Positions 51,339 through 61,062 are shown, counted from the first letter of the stretch. The stretch: 64,000 nucleotides of DNA from Micromonospora sp. NBC_01699 (GCF_036250065.1 NZ_CP109199.1:5766001-5830000), one strand, 5' to 3'. Made by a program: numbers and translations. Notes: a model not told the origin generated them from the letters alone.

Positions 51339-52298
51339 TCAGCCCTTGACCGCACCGGTGAGCATGCCCTTGGTGAAGTGGCGCTGGACGAACGGGTAGA
51401 CCACCACCGCCGGGACCACGGTGACCACCACGACCGCCATCTTGATCGCCAGCGTCGGCGGGTACGCGCTGATCCCCGGCAGGTTCGGCACGCTGCCGGT
51501 CACGTGCGGCGCCTGGCCGGCGAGCAGGTAACTCTGCAACACCCGCTGGATCGGGAACTTGTCGTTGTCGTCCAGGTAGAGCACCGCGTTGAAGTACGAG
51601 TTCCAGTAGCCGACCGCGTAGAACAGCCCGACCACCGCCACCACCGCCCGGGACAGCGGCAGCATGATCCGGGTCAGGATGCGGAACTCCCCCGCCCCGT
51701 CGATCCGGGCGCTGTCCACCAGTTCGGCCGGCACGTTCATGAAGAAGGCGCGGATCACCACCAGGTTGAACACGCTGATCGCGCTCGGCAGGACCAGCGC
51801 CCAGAGGCTGTTCTTCAGGCCCAGTCCGGTGACCACCAGGTAGCTGGGCACCAGGCCGGGGAAGATCAGGAAGGTGAGCAGGAAGAAGAAGAGCAGCGGC
51901 CGGTGTGCCAGCGAGTCCGGCCGGGACAGCCCGTACGCGGCGAGCACGGTCAGCACCAGGCTGACCGCGGTGCCGGCGACGGTGACCAGGGTGCTGATCC
52001 AGACCGCCCGGGTGACCTGACCACCGGAGAAGATCGTCACGTACGCCGAGATGTCGAGCTCGCGCGGTACGAGCACAATGCCGCCGGCCTCGTTGATGGT
52101 GCCGCGCGAGGCGAGGCTGGTCACCAGCACCGCCCAGATCGGCCCGAGTACGGCCAACACGAGCAGGGTGAGCAGCAGTCCCTTGCCGAAGCGGCCGATC
52201 GGGGTCGGCGGCTCCTCCCACGCCGGTCGGCGCTCCCGCTCCCGCCGGGACCGCTCGGATCGGTTCAGTCCACTGTGCCCGGTCAACGTGAGGCTCAT
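51339..52298 (-). CDS. Carbohydrate ABC transporter permease (MalG/LplC type)
   Basis: 319 aa. ATG 52298 overlaps the stop of the first permease gene. Six hydrophobic segments start at LLLTLLVLAVLGPIWAVLV. The EAA loop ELVDSARIDGAGEFRILTRIMLPLSRA and the end FPIQRVLQSYLLAGQ ... FVQRHFTKGMLTGAVKG are the LplC pattern, which serves oligosaccharides in pectin, rhamnogalacturonan and xylan systems. It pairs with the permease at 52295. The shared ATPase (MsiK-like) is not in the window, which is normal in actinomycetes. Confidence 0.93.
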   Translation of the reverse strand: MSLTLTGHSGLNRSERSRRERERRPAWEEPPTPIGRFGKGLLLTLLVLAVLGPIWAVLVTSLASRGTINEAGGIVLVPRELDISAYVTIFSGGQVTRAVWISTLVTVAGTAVSLVLTVLAAYGLSRPDSLAHRPLLFFFLLTFLIFPGLVPSYLVVTGLGLKNSLWALVLPSAISVFNLVVIRAFFMNVPAELVDSARIDGAGEFRILTRIMLPLSRAVVAVVGLFYAVGYWNSYFNAVLYLDDNDKFPIQRVLQSYLLAGQAPHVTGSVPNLPGISAYPPTLAIKMAVVVVTVVPAVVVYPFVQRHFTKGMLTGAVKG

Positions 52299-53326
52299 GA
52301 TTTGGCGTACACCCCCTGCTCGCCGAGCCGATGCGCGGCGGAGTTCGCAACCAGGATCAGGGCCAGTCCGACGGCGGCCTTGAACAGCCCGGCCGCGGCA
52401 CCCAGGCCCCACTGCTGGGGCACTATCGCCTGGTAGTAGACGAAGGTGTCGAGCACCTCGGCGGCCTGTCGGCCGACCGCCTCGCGTTGCAGGATGAACT
52501 GCTCGAAGCCGACCGAGAGCGCGTCACCCAGCCGCATGATCAGCAACAGGATGATCACCGGGCGCAGTCCGGGCAGGGTGATGTGCCAGAGCCGCCGCCA
52601 GCGGCCCGCACCGTCGGCGGCGGCGGCCTCATACAGGTTCTGGTCGATCGCCGACAGGGCGGCCAGGAAGACAATCGCGCCCCAGCCGGCGTCCTTCCAG
52701 ACCGCCTCGGCGGTGACCAGCACCAGGAACGTGTCCGGGTTGGTCATCACGTCCCACGGCGCCAGGCCGACCTGGCGCAACTCCTGCGCCAGCAGGCCGG
52801 CGCCGCCGAGCATCTGTACGAAGAAGGTGACCACCAGCACCCAGCTGAAGAAGTGCGGCAGGTACACCACGCTCTGCACGAAGCCGCGTACCCGGCCGGA
52901 GACCACGCTGTTGAGCAGGATCGCCAGTGCGATCGGCAGCGGGAAGAAGAAGACGAGCTGGAAGGCGGTGATGGTCAGGGTGTTGCGGACCGCGTCCCAG
53001 AACGCGGGGTCGCGGAAGAGGGTCTCGAAGTTGCCGAAACCGATCCACTCGCTGTGGATGAACGCGTCCAGCGGGTCGTCGCCGAGGAACGGGTTGTAGT
53101 CCTGGAAGGCGATCACGTTGCCGAGCGTCGGCAGGTAGTGGAAGACCAGCAGCAGCAGCGCGGCGGGCGCGGCCATCAGCAGCAGCGGCCAGTCCCGGCG
53201 CAGCCGGTCGACGAACCCGCGCCGGCCCGGCCGCCGTCGCCGGCCCCGCTCCCGGTCGCGTCGCCGTCGTCGGCCGAGGCCCGGACCCGCGCCCGTCTGC
53301 CGTGGTCGGCCCAGGTCGGTGCTCAT
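52295..53326 (-). CDS. Carbohydrate ABC transporter permease (MalF/LplB type)
   Basis: 343 aa. A very basic N-terminus of about 45 residues precedes the first hydrophobic segment (LLLMAAPAALLLLVFHYLP). YLPHFFSWVLVVTFFVQML and the EAA loop NLYEAAAADGAGRWRRLWHITLPGLRP are diagnostic of LplB. Together with the permease at 51339 and the binding protein at 53323 it makes an oligosaccharide importer. Overlaps of four bases at both ends give a tight three-gene operon. Confidence 0.94.
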   Translation of the reverse strand: MSTDLGRPRQTGAGPGLGRRRRRDRERGRRRRPGRRGFVDRLRRDWPLLLMAAPAALLLLVFHYLPTLGNVIAFQDYNPFLGDDPLDAFIHSEWIGFGNFETLFRDPAFWDAVRNTLTITAFQLVFFFPLPIALAILLNSVVSGRVRGFVQSVVYLPHFFSWVLVVTFFVQMLGGAGLLAQELRQVGLAPWDVMTNPDTFLVLVTAEAVWKDAGWGAIVFLAALSAIDQNLYEAAAADGAGRWRRLWHITLPGLRPVIILLLIMRLGDALSVGFEQFILQREAVGRQAAEVLDTFVYYQAIVPQQWGLGAAAGLFKAAVGLALILVANSAAHRLGEQGVYAKS

Positions 53327-54999
53327 CTGCCGTTGTCGGCCAGGGCCTGTTCCAGGAACGCCCGGCCCTCGTCCCCGCCGCCGGACCGGAACTCCCGGAC
53401 CACCTGGTCGAGGTCGCCGATCGGGCGGCGGCCCCGGAGGATGTCATTGATCTTGTCTTCGCTCGGCACCAGCACCTTCGAGTAGTTCGCCGGCAGTTCC
53501 AGCTTGATCCCGGCGAACAGGTCCGGTTCGAGGTGGGTGATGGTCGCCCGGTGGTAACCGAGGTAGTCCTGCACGTAGTTCGGGGTGTCGCCGCTGCGCA
53601 CCTTGACCGGCACCCGGCCGCCGAGATAGTCGTACTGGGAGGCTTTCTCCTTGCGGCCCAGCTCGGTGGGGATCGGGCTGCCGTCGGCGGCGCGGGTGAA
53701 GTGCTTTCCCTCCACGCCGTACTCGCGCAGCTCGTACTCGCGGCTGCCGAACGGGGCGGCGCCCCAGTTGAGCACCCGCAGGATCTCCTCGGTACGCGCC
53801 CGGCCCAGCCCCTTCTTGACGAAGGTGAAGAAGATCGGCTTCTCGCTGCCCCAGACCACCGGCTTGGTGCTGCCCGCGCCGAACACCGGTATCGGCTGCA
53901 TGTCGAACGTCGAGGTCACCTTGGCCTGCTCGCCCTGCATGCCCTGCCAGGCGCCCAGCCCGTCCTGGTACATCAGGATCTTGCCGCCGTTGAAGAGCTG
54001 CTTCTCGTCCGCGCCCTTGCTGGCCACCGTGTCCGGGTGGACCAGCCCCTCGGCGAAGAGTCGGGCGGTGAACTCCAGCGCGGCCCGGTACTCGGGCAGC
54101 TCGTACTTGTGGGTCAGGCCGCCGTCGGGCTTGCGCCGCCAGCCGTTCTGTAGGCCGGGGCAGCCGAAGTACTGCTGCACCATGGAGAAGACGCTGCCGA
54201 ACGCCCAGACCCCCCGGTCGGCGCGGGTCATCTTCCTGCCGAACTCGTACAGCTCGTCGGTGCTGGTCGGCGCGGCGACACCGGCGGCGGCGGTGAGATC
54301 CTTGCGGTGGAACATGGCGAACGCGAACGGCCCGTCGGTCGGGAACGGCACCGAGTAGAGCCGACCACCCCAGGCCGCGTACTCCCAGGCGCCCGTCGAG
54401 AGCGCGGCCAGATTCGGGTACGCGTGCACCGCGTCACCCTTGAGGTAGTCGGTCAGGTCCTCGAACAGCGCCTTGACCGCGTCCGAGAACCGGGAGATCT
54501 TGTCGATTTCCCAGTTCGGCCCGACCAGCAGGTCCGGTACGTCCCGCGCACCGAGTACGGCGCTGAGCTTGTCCGCGTACGTGTTGCCGTCCTGGAGGCT
54601 CGGGTTCACGGTGACGCCGAGTTGGGCGTTCACCGCGTCCAGGTAGGAGTTACGCCCGAGCCCGGGTGGCGTCGGTCCCCACCACGGCGACATGGTCTTG
54701 ATCTCCGGCCCGCCGGCACCGGGCTTGTCCGGCACCGAGACGACCAGGTCGCGGGGGTAGGTGAGGAAGCCCTGCGGGATCGGCCCCGCACCGGGGATGT
54801 CCGGCTTGACCAGGTCGACCGGCCGGTAGCTCGGCAGCACGTCCTTGACCGCGTCGGCCTTGGTGGCGCTGCCCCGGCTGCCGGCCTCCCTGCTGCAACC
54901 GGTCAGCAGTCCGCCACCGGCCAGGGCGGCGGCGCCGAGGCCGAACAGGGCGAGGAATCGGCGGCGGTCGGTGATCCCGCTCGGATGCGTTGGGTCCAC
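53323..54999 (-). CDS. Oligosaccharide-binding lipoprotein (LplA type)
   Basis: 558 aa from GTG 54999, with GGGAG about eight bases upstream. The signal (DRRRFLALFGLGAAALAGGGLLTGC) has both an RR motif and a lipobox, so it may be exported by Tat and then lipidated. The mature protein is a large type-2 periplasmic-binding fold as in LplA/YtcQ (NPSLQDGNTYADKLSAVLGARDVPDLLV, LVHPDTVASKGADEKQLFNGGK, REYELREYGVEGKHFTRAADG). It should capture galacturonan- or rhamnogalacturonan-derived oligosaccharides. First gene of the ABC operon, divergent from the ROK regulator gene. Confidence 0.92.
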   Translation of the reverse strand: MDPTHPSGITDRRRFLALFGLGAAALAGGGLLTGCSREAGSRGSATKADAVKDVLPSYRPVDLVKPDIPGAGPIPQGFLTYPRDLVVSVPDKPGAGGPEIKTMSPWWGPTPPGLGRNSYLDAVNAQLGVTVNPSLQDGNTYADKLSAVLGARDVPDLLVGPNWEIDKISRFSDAVKALFEDLTDYLKGDAVHAYPNLAALSTGAWEYAAWGGRLYSVPFPTDGPFAFAMFHRKDLTAAAGVAAPTSTDELYEFGRKMTRADRGVWAFGSVFSMVQQYFGCPGLQNGWRRKPDGGLTHKYELPEYRAALEFTARLFAEGLVHPDTVASKGADEKQLFNGGKILMYQDGLGAWQGMQGEQAKVTSTFDMQPIPVFGAGSTKPVVWGSEKPIFFTFVKKGLGRARTEEILRVLNWGAAPFGSREYELREYGVEGKHFTRAADGSPIPTELGRKEKASQYDYLGGRVPVKVRSGDTPNYVQDYLGYHRATITHLEPDLFAGIKLELPANYSKVLVPSEDKINDILRGRRPIGDLDQVVREFRSGGGDEGRAFLEQALADNGR

Positions 55000-55058
55000 G
55001 CCACGCTCCCTTCGATCGGTGGGGTGTGCGGCGCAGCGACGCACAGGTAGAGTTATTT

Positions 55059-55088
55059 CGTCGGGTGACTAAACTAAGTTAATCGACG
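55059..55088. promoter_or_regulatory. AT-rich operator candidate between lplA-type and ROK genes
   Basis: The patch contains ACTAAACTAAGTTAA flanked by CGTCG and CGACG, in a 242-base divergent region between the binding-protein gene (start 54999) and the ROK gene (start 55242). ROK regulators of the XylR type recognise AGTTTA-like half sites. The symmetry here is imperfect, so this is a position-based guess. Confidence 0.35.
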
Positions 55089-55241
55089 GTGACCGCTGCC
55101 ACAAGGGAGTCGGGCGGCGCGTCGATCGACACGACATGGCCCACCACCGGCGGGTACGGCATGATGTGTGCACCGCCGCGAGCCGGCCGAGACCGGTCAG
55201 CACGCACCAGTACGCGGGGAGCGGGAAAGACTTTGATCACG

Positions 55242-56462
55242 ATGCAGACCGGTGCCGAACCGGCCGACCTCGCCGACGTACGGGCCACCAACCTCGCCGT
55301 CGTGCTGCGTCACGTACGCGCGCACGCGCCCTGCTCCCGCGCGGACATCGCCGCCTCCACCGGGTTGAACAAGGCAACCGTGTCCAGCCTGGTCGCCGAC
55401 CTGATCGACCGGCGACTGGTACGCGAGACCGGCCTCACCGAGAACCGGATCGGCCGTCCCGCCACCATGCTGGTCCTCGACGGCGAACCGTACGCGGCGA
55501 TCGGCATCGAGGTCGGCGCCGACCAGCTCACCGTGGTCGCCGTCGACCTCGGCGGAACCGAACTGCTCAGCTGGCGCCGGGCCTTCGCCGGCGTCGGCGG
55601 CACCGGCGCGCGGGCGGTCAGCTCGATCGCCACCCTGGCCGGCCGGGCGATCAACCGACTCGCCGGCCAGGGACGCCGCGTACTCGGGCTCACCGTCGGC
55701 GTACCGGGGCTGATCGACGGGGCCGGCACGGTCAGGATCGCGCCCAGCCTCGGCTGGCGGGACCTGACCCTCGGCGCCGACCTGCGCCGGGCGCTGCGGG
55801 AGCCGTCGTTCGAGGTGGTCGTCGACAACGACGCCAACCTGGCCGCGCTGGCCGAGTTCCGGCACGGCGCGTACGCCGGCACCGCCAACCTGGTCCACCT
55901 CACCGCGAGTGCCGGCATCGGCGCCGGGGTGGTGGCCGACGGCCGGCTGCTGCGCGGCGGGCGCGGCTTCGCCGGCGAGATCGGCCACCTCTGCCTCGAC
56001 CCGACCGGCCCGGCCTGCCCGTGCGGCCGGCGCGGCTGCCTGGAGGCACTCGCCGGCATCCCGGCGCTGATCCGCCGGGTGCTGCCGGACACCGCGTTGG
56101 ACGGGCCGGTGACCGACTTCGCCCCGGAGGTGGAACGGATCCGGGGCCGGGCCCGCCACGGCGACCGGGCGGCGCTGGACGCGCTCACCGAGGCCGGTCG
56201 GCACCTCGGCCACGGCGTCGCCGTGCTCGGCAACCTGGTCAATCCCGAGGTCGTCCTGCTCGGCGGCTACTTCGTCAGCCTCGCCCCGTGGCTGCTGCCG
56301 GCGGCCGAGACCGAACTCGCCGCCCGTACGGTGGCACCGGAAGCCGGCGGCACCCGGCTGGCCGCCTCCGCCCTCGGACCCGGCGCGACGGCGGCCGGCG
56401 GCGCGGCCCGCGCGCTCGCCATGGTCGACGCCGGCCGACTGCCCACCGCCCCGCCGCTCTGA
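55242..56462 (+). CDS. ROK-family transcriptional regulator
   Basis: 406 aa. ATG 55242 gives a short N-terminus before the winged helix (residues 15-75: NLAVVLRHVRAHAPCSRADIAASTGLNKATVSSLVADLIDRRLV). The ROK domain has a nucleotide-binding opening (GIEVGADQLTVVAVDLGG), the VVDNDANLAALAEF segment, GAGVVADGRLLRGGRGFAGEIGHL and the zinc motif CPCGRRGC with a following LE. As a sugar-sensing repressor it should control the divergent ABC operon and perhaps the GH42 and GH3 genes. Longer starts upstream were rejected for lack of homology. Confidence 0.92.
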   Translation: MQTGAEPADLADVRATNLAVVLRHVRAHAPCSRADIAASTGLNKATVSSLVADLIDRRLVRETGLTENRIGRPATMLVLDGEPYAAIGIEVGADQLTVVAVDLGGTELLSWRRAFAGVGGTGARAVSSIATLAGRAINRLAGQGRRVLGLTVGVPGLIDGAGTVRIAPSLGWRDLTLGADLRRALREPSFEVVVDNDANLAALAEFRHGAYAGTANLVHLTASAGIGAGVVADGRLLRGGRGFAGEIGHLCLDPTGPACPCGRRGCLEALAGIPALIRRVLPDTALDGPVTDFAPEVERIRGRARHGDRAALDALTEAGRHLGHGVAVLGNLVNPEVVLLGGYFVSLAPWLLPAAETELAARTVAPEAGGTRLAASALGPGATAAGGAARALAMVDAGRLPTAPPL

Positions 56463-56609
56463 CCGGGCCGGTCGCCGCCGGTTCGCCGGGCGGGCCAGAT
56501 CGACCGGCGTCATCCCTTGACCCGCCCGGCGGTGGGTGGAAGCCTCGAAGTGCCCCGTCACCACGCCCCGGCGTCCGGCGTGCCGGTGGGGCACAATTTT
56601 TCAAGGCCG

Positions 56610-56623
56610 TCGAAGCGCTTCGA
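56610..56623 (+). promoter_or_regulatory. LacI-type operator upstream of GH3 gene
   Basis: TCGAAGCGCTTCGA is a perfect 14-base palindrome with the central CG that LacI/GalR repressors recognise. It lies 123 bases before the GH3 start, and a LacI-family gene follows the GH3 gene directly. The two together form a self-contained switch, with the regulator most likely acting on its own operon. Confidence 0.8.
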
Positions 56624-56745
56624 GCTTCCCGGGCTGGCGGCCGATCCCCACCCGCCACCCCACCATGCTCGAACCGAGGTCTCACGAGGCGTTCCGCCCG
56701 CCCCCGCCGGTGGGGCCGCCCCGCAGATCACGAGAGGTGATCGAC

Positions 56746-59700
56746 ATGCGCCAGCCGACCATGCGCGAGGCCCTACCCGTGTGCGCACCCTCCGCCGGAG
56801 GCGAACCGACCGTCCCGGCCCGCCCCGCCACCCGGACCGAACCCGGCCGGGGCTTCCGCGACCCCGACCGGCCGCTCGCCGACCGGGTCGCCGACCTGCT
56901 CGGACAGCTCACCCTGGACGAGAAGATCGGCCTGCTGCACCAGTACCAGGCCGCGATCCCCCGGCTCGGCGTCGACACCTTCCGCACCGGCACCGAGGCG
57001 CTGCACGGGCTGGCCTGGCTCGGCCCGGCCACCGTCTTCCCGCAGGCCGTCGGGCTCGCCAGCAGCTGGCACCCGGACCTGCTGCGGGCCGTCGGGGACG
57101 CGGTCGGCGACGAGGTACGCGCCCGGCACCGGCAGGACCCGACCCGGATCGGGCTCAACGTCTGGGCGCCGGTGGTGAACCCGCTGCGGGACCCCCGCTG
57201 GGGGCGCAACGAGGAGGGCTACGCCGAGGACCCCTGGCTGACCGGGGTGCTCGGCACCGCGTACGCCACCGGGCTGCGCGGCGACCACCCGGACTACCTC
57301 AAGACCGCACCGACCCTGAAACACTTCCTCGGCTACAACAACGAGACCGACCGCTGCCTGAGCTCCAGCAACCTGCCGCCGAGGGTGCTACACGAGTACG
57401 AGCTGCCGGCCTTCCGGGCCCCGCTCGCGGCCGGCGCCGCGGTGGCCGTGATGGCGTCGTACAACCTGGTCAACGGGCGGCCGGCGCACCTGAGCCCGCT
57501 GCTGCGGCGGGAACTGCGCGACAGCGCACCCGGCGAGATCATGGTGGTCGGCGACGCGGGCGCGGTGACCAACCTGGCCGGCGCCCAGGGCTACCTGCCG
57601 GACCACCCGAACGGCTACGCCGCCGCGCTGCGGGCCGGGGTCGACAACGTCACCGAGGACGACACCGACGGGGCACCGTCGCGCTGGCGGTTCACCGAGG
57701 CGCTGCGCCGGGGCCTGCTGGTCGAGTCCGACCTGGACGACGCGGTCCGGCGCCAGCTCACCATCCGGTTCCGGCTGGGCGAGTTCGACCCGCCCGCGCG
57801 CAACCCGTACGCCCGGATCGGTGCGGAGGTGGTCGACTGCGCCACGCACCGGCGGCTGGCCCGGCAGGCCGCCGAGCAGTCGTTCGTGCTGCTGCGCAAC
57901 GACGGGCTGCTCCCGCTGCACCCGGACCGGATCGGCCGGGTGGCCGTACTCGGTCCGCTCGCCGGCACCCTGCACGTCGACTGGTACAGCGGCACCCTGC
58001 CGTACGCGGTGACCGCGCTGGACGGCCTGACCGAACGGCTCGGCGCCGGGGTGACCGCGTACCACCCCGGCGTCGACCGGATAGCGCTGCGGGTGGCCGG
58101 GCCGGACGCCGGCTGGGTGCACGCCACCGCCGACCCCGCCGGCGCACCCCTGACCGTCCAACCCGAGCCGGGACGCGGACCGATCGGCGAGGACGGACCG
58201 ATCGGCGAGGGCGGGGCAGTCGGCGGGGGTGGGCCGGCGAGCTGGTTCGAGGTGTACGACTGGGGCCGGGGACTGGTGGCGCTGCGGGCGGTCGGCAACG
58301 GCCGGCACGTCGGCGGCGACCCGGCCGGCGTCCTGGTCAACGACCGGCCCGGCCCCGGCGGCTGGCTGGTCCGGGAGACGTTCCGGCTGGTCGAGCGGGG
58401 CGACGGGACGACCCTGCTCCGGCACGAGGCCGGCGAATGCTTCGTCACCGTCGGCCCGGACCGGGTGCTGCGCGCCGACGCGTCCGACGCCGCCTCGGCG
58501 ACCCCGTTCACCGTCGAGCGGATCGAGGACGGCGCCGCCGAGGCGGCGCTGATCGCGGCGGACGCCGACGTGGCGGTGGTGGTGCTCGGCAACCACCCGA
58601 TGGTCAACGGGCGGGAGACCGAGGACCGGCTCGACCTGGCCCTGCCGGCCGCGCAGGAGGCGCTGCTGCGCGCCGTACGGGCGGCGAACCCGCGTACCGT
58701 GCTCGTGCTGACCAGCGGATATCCGTACGCGGTCAACTGGGCCGACGAGCACCTGCCGGCCCTGCTCTGGTCGGCGCACGGCGGCCAGGAGTACGGGCAC
58801 GCGCTGGCCGCCGTACTCTGCGGCGACGCCGACCCCGGCGGGCGGCTGACCCAGACCTGGTACCGGGCCGCCACCGAACTGCCCGACCTGTTCGACTACG
58901 ACGTGATCGCGAGCGACGCGACCTACCTCTACTACCGGGGCAGCCCGCTCTACCCGTTCGGCCACGGGCTGAGCTACACCAGCTTCGCCTACACCGAGCT
59001 GCGGTGCGACCGCGAGACGGTGGACCCGGACGGCACCGTCGAGGTCAGCGTCGAGGTGACCAACACCGGTGACCGGCCCGGCGTCGAGGTGGTGCAGCTC
59101 TACACCCGGCAGCGGCGCTCGCGGGTGAAGCAGCCGCTGCGCCAGTTGCGCGGGTTCGCCCGGGTCACCCTCGACCCCGGCGAACGGGCCACCGTACGGC
59201 TGCCGCTGCGCGCCGCCGACCTCGCGCACTGGGACGTCACCACCGACCGGTACGTGGTGGAGCGGGCCCGGCACACCGTCTCGGTCGGACGGTCCAGTCA
59301 GGACCTGCTGGCCAGCGCCACGCTGACCGTACGCGGTGAGCGGATCGGTCCCCGCGATCCCCGGCGCGGCCCCCTGCGCGCCGCCACCCACGACGAGTAC
59401 GCCGCGATCGTGGCGGTGCCCGACGGTGGGCTCGGCGACGCGGTGGAGGCGACCGAGGCGGGCGCCTGGCTCCGGTTCGCCGCCGTCGACTTCGGCACCG
59501 GGGTCTCCGGCCTGACCGCCCGGATCGCCAGCCCGCAGCCGCCCGTACCCGGCCCGCCGGTGCCCGTACCCGGAGCACCCCCGCGCGGGCCGGGACCGGC
59601 CGGGCGACCCGGACCGACGGGGCTCACCCTGCGGTTGGACGATCCGGTCGACGGGCCGGTGGTGGGTACCGTTCCGGTGCCGGCGATGGGCCTGCGCGAC

Positions 59701-59880
59701 CTCGACCCGGCCCAGCCACGGGACTGGGCCGAGGTGACCGGCCGCTGGCGGCCGGCGCAGGCGACCGGGGTACGGGACCTGTACCTGGTGTTCGACGCGC
59801 CAGGCGTTACCGTGAGCTGGTTGAGCTTCGTCAGCGCGACGATCGGTCAACGGCCCGTGGCCGATGCTGGAGGCGTTTAG
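56746..59880 (+). CDS. GH3 beta-glycosidase with inserted beta-trefoil-like domain and CBM6
   Basis: 1044 aa from ATG 56746, preceded by GAGAGGTGAT. The GH3 N-terminal barrel has VADLLGQLTLDEKIGLLHQ, LKHFLGYNNETDR and the nucleophile Asp 270 in MVVGDAGA. The second GH3 domain starts SFVLLRNDGLLPL and continues after an insert with VVVLGNHPMVNGRETEDR. The insert (about residues 465-605) holds FEVYDWGRGLVALRAVGNGRHV and HEAGECFVTVGPDRVLRAD, which resembles a fascin-like beta-trefoil. A FnIII-like domain follows (VTNTGDRPGVEVVQLY), then a C-terminal CBM6-like module. No signal peptide, so probably cytoplasmic. Specificity could be xyloside, glucoside or arabinoside. Confidence 0.9.
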   Translation: MRQPTMREALPVCAPSAGGEPTVPARPATRTEPGRGFRDPDRPLADRVADLLGQLTLDEKIGLLHQYQAAIPRLGVDTFRTGTEALHGLAWLGPATVFPQAVGLASSWHPDLLRAVGDAVGDEVRARHRQDPTRIGLNVWAPVVNPLRDPRWGRNEEGYAEDPWLTGVLGTAYATGLRGDHPDYLKTAPTLKHFLGYNNETDRCLSSSNLPPRVLHEYELPAFRAPLAAGAAVAVMASYNLVNGRPAHLSPLLRRELRDSAPGEIMVVGDAGAVTNLAGAQGYLPDHPNGYAAALRAGVDNVTEDDTDGAPSRWRFTEALRRGLLVESDLDDAVRRQLTIRFRLGEFDPPARNPYARIGAEVVDCATHRRLARQAAEQSFVLLRNDGLLPLHPDRIGRVAVLGPLAGTLHVDWYSGTLPYAVTALDGLTERLGAGVTAYHPGVDRIALRVAGPDAGWVHATADPAGAPLTVQPEPGRGPIGEDGPIGEGGAVGGGGPASWFEVYDWGRGLVALRAVGNGRHVGGDPAGVLVNDRPGPGGWLVRETFRLVERGDGTTLLRHEAGECFVTVGPDRVLRADASDAASATPFTVERIEDGAAEAALIAADADVAVVVLGNHPMVNGRETEDRLDLALPAAQEALLRAVRAANPRTVLVLTSGYPYAVNWADEHLPALLWSAHGGQEYGHALAAVLCGDADPGGRLTQTWYRAATELPDLFDYDVIASDATYLYYRGSPLYPFGHGLSYTSFAYTELRCDRETVDPDGTVEVSVEVTNTGDRPGVEVVQLYTRQRRSRVKQPLRQLRGFARVTLDPGERATVRLPLRAADLAHWDVTTDRYVVERARHTVSVGRSSQDLLASATLTVRGERIGPRDPRRGPLRAATHDEYAAIVAVPDGGLGDAVEATEAGAWLRFAAVDFGTGVSGLTARIASPQPPVPGPPVPVPGAPPRGPGPAGRPGPTGLTLRLDDPVDGPVVGTVPVPAMGLRDLDPAQPRDWAEVTGRWRPAQATGVRDLYLVFDAPGVTVSWLSFVSATIGQRPVADAGGV

Positions 59881-60938
59881 TGTCCGAACCGAACCTCGTG
59901 CCGAAGCGCCCGGACATGGTGACCATCGCCGACGTGGCCCGGCACGCCGGGGTGGCGGTGAGCACCGTGTCGTACGTGCTCAGCGGCAAACGGGCCATCT
60001 CGGCGACCACCCGGGAACGCGTGCTGACCAGCGTACGGAAGCTCGGCTACCACCCGAACGCCGGTGCGCGGGCGCTGGCCAGCCGACGGGCGAACGTGAT
60101 CGCGCTGGTGCTGCCGCTGCGCTCGGGCATGCATCTGCCGGTGCTGATGCAGTTCGCCACCTCGGTGGTGACCACGGCCCGCCGGTTCGACCACGACGTG
60201 CTGCTGATGACCGCCGACGAGGGTCCGGCCGAGCTGCGCCGGATCGCGGCCAGCGCGATGGTCGACGGGCTGATCCTGATGGACGTGGAGATGCACGATC
60301 CACGGGTGCCGCTGCTGCGCCGGTTGGAGCGGCCCAGCGTGTTGATCGGCTTCCCCGCCGACGCCACCGGTCTGACCTGCGTCGACCTCGACTTCTACCA
60401 GGCCGGTCAGGTCTGCGTCGAACACCTGGCCCGGCTCGGGCACCGCCGGGTGGCGCTGCTCGGCGCCCCGTCGGTGGTCTACGACCGGGACACCGGTTAC
60501 GCCCACCGGACCCGCGCCGGGTTCACCGAGACCGCCCGGCGGCTCGGCCTGACCGCGACGGCCCAGCCGTGCGAGGAGAACGTCGACTCCGTACGCCGCG
60601 AGCTGGCCGGCCTGTTCGACCGGCAACCGGACCTGTCCGGGCTGGTGGTGCACAACGAGGCGGCGGTGGGACAGGTGCTCGCCGCGCTGCCGGCGCTGGG
60701 TCGTACCGTGCCGCGCGACGTCTCGGTGGTGGCGATCTGCCCGGACGAGGTGGCCGAACGGGCCAGCCCGGCGCTGACCTCGGTGCTCATCCCGGCCGAG
60801 GAGGTCGGGCAGCGGGCGGTGACGCTGCTGATGGAGAAGCTGGCCGGCGCGGAGGTGCCGGAGGGCACTCTGCTGGACCCCCGGCTGACCGTCCGGGCCA
60901 GCACCAGCGCGCCCGTGCTCTCCCCCACCGCCCACTGA
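59880..60938 (+). CDS. LacI-family transcriptional regulator
   Basis: 352 aa from GTG 59880, which shares one base with the GH3 stop (TAGTG). The helix-turn-helix is VTIADVARHAGVAVSTVSYVLSGKRAIS with the hinge helix RALASRRANVIAL. The effector domain is of the sugar-binding type (RLGHRRVALLG, GLVVHNEAAVGQVLAALPALGRTVPRDVSVVAIC). It should repress the GH3 gene through the palindrome at 56610 and release it when a sugar product binds. It is co-transcribed with its target. Confidence 0.94.
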   Translation: MSEPNLVPKRPDMVTIADVARHAGVAVSTVSYVLSGKRAISATTRERVLTSVRKLGYHPNAGARALASRRANVIALVLPLRSGMHLPVLMQFATSVVTTARRFDHDVLLMTADEGPAELRRIAASAMVDGLILMDVEMHDPRVPLLRRLERPSVLIGFPADATGLTCVDLDFYQAGQVCVEHLARLGHRRVALLGAPSVVYDRDTGYAHRTRAGFTETARRLGLTATAQPCEENVDSVRRELAGLFDRQPDLSGLVVHNEAAVGQVLAALPALGRTVPRDVSVVAICPDEVAERASPALTSVLIPAEEVGQRAVTLLMEKLAGAEVPEGTLLDPRLTVRASTSAPVLSPTAH

Positions 60939-61062
60939 GCCGTGGCGCCGCCGGCGCCCCCAATATTCCCGTAGCTTTCCCGCAGCTGTCTCCCAGCGCG
61001 CGGTGCTGTGATGGACCCGGTCCCGGGCGGCCCGCCCCGACCGACGACGGATGGAGTATCCG

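Noticed and set aside
57388-59850. A minus-strand open frame of 820 codons
   Set aside because: It is antisense to the GH3 gene, whose motifs are clear; its composition is typical of a shadow frame.
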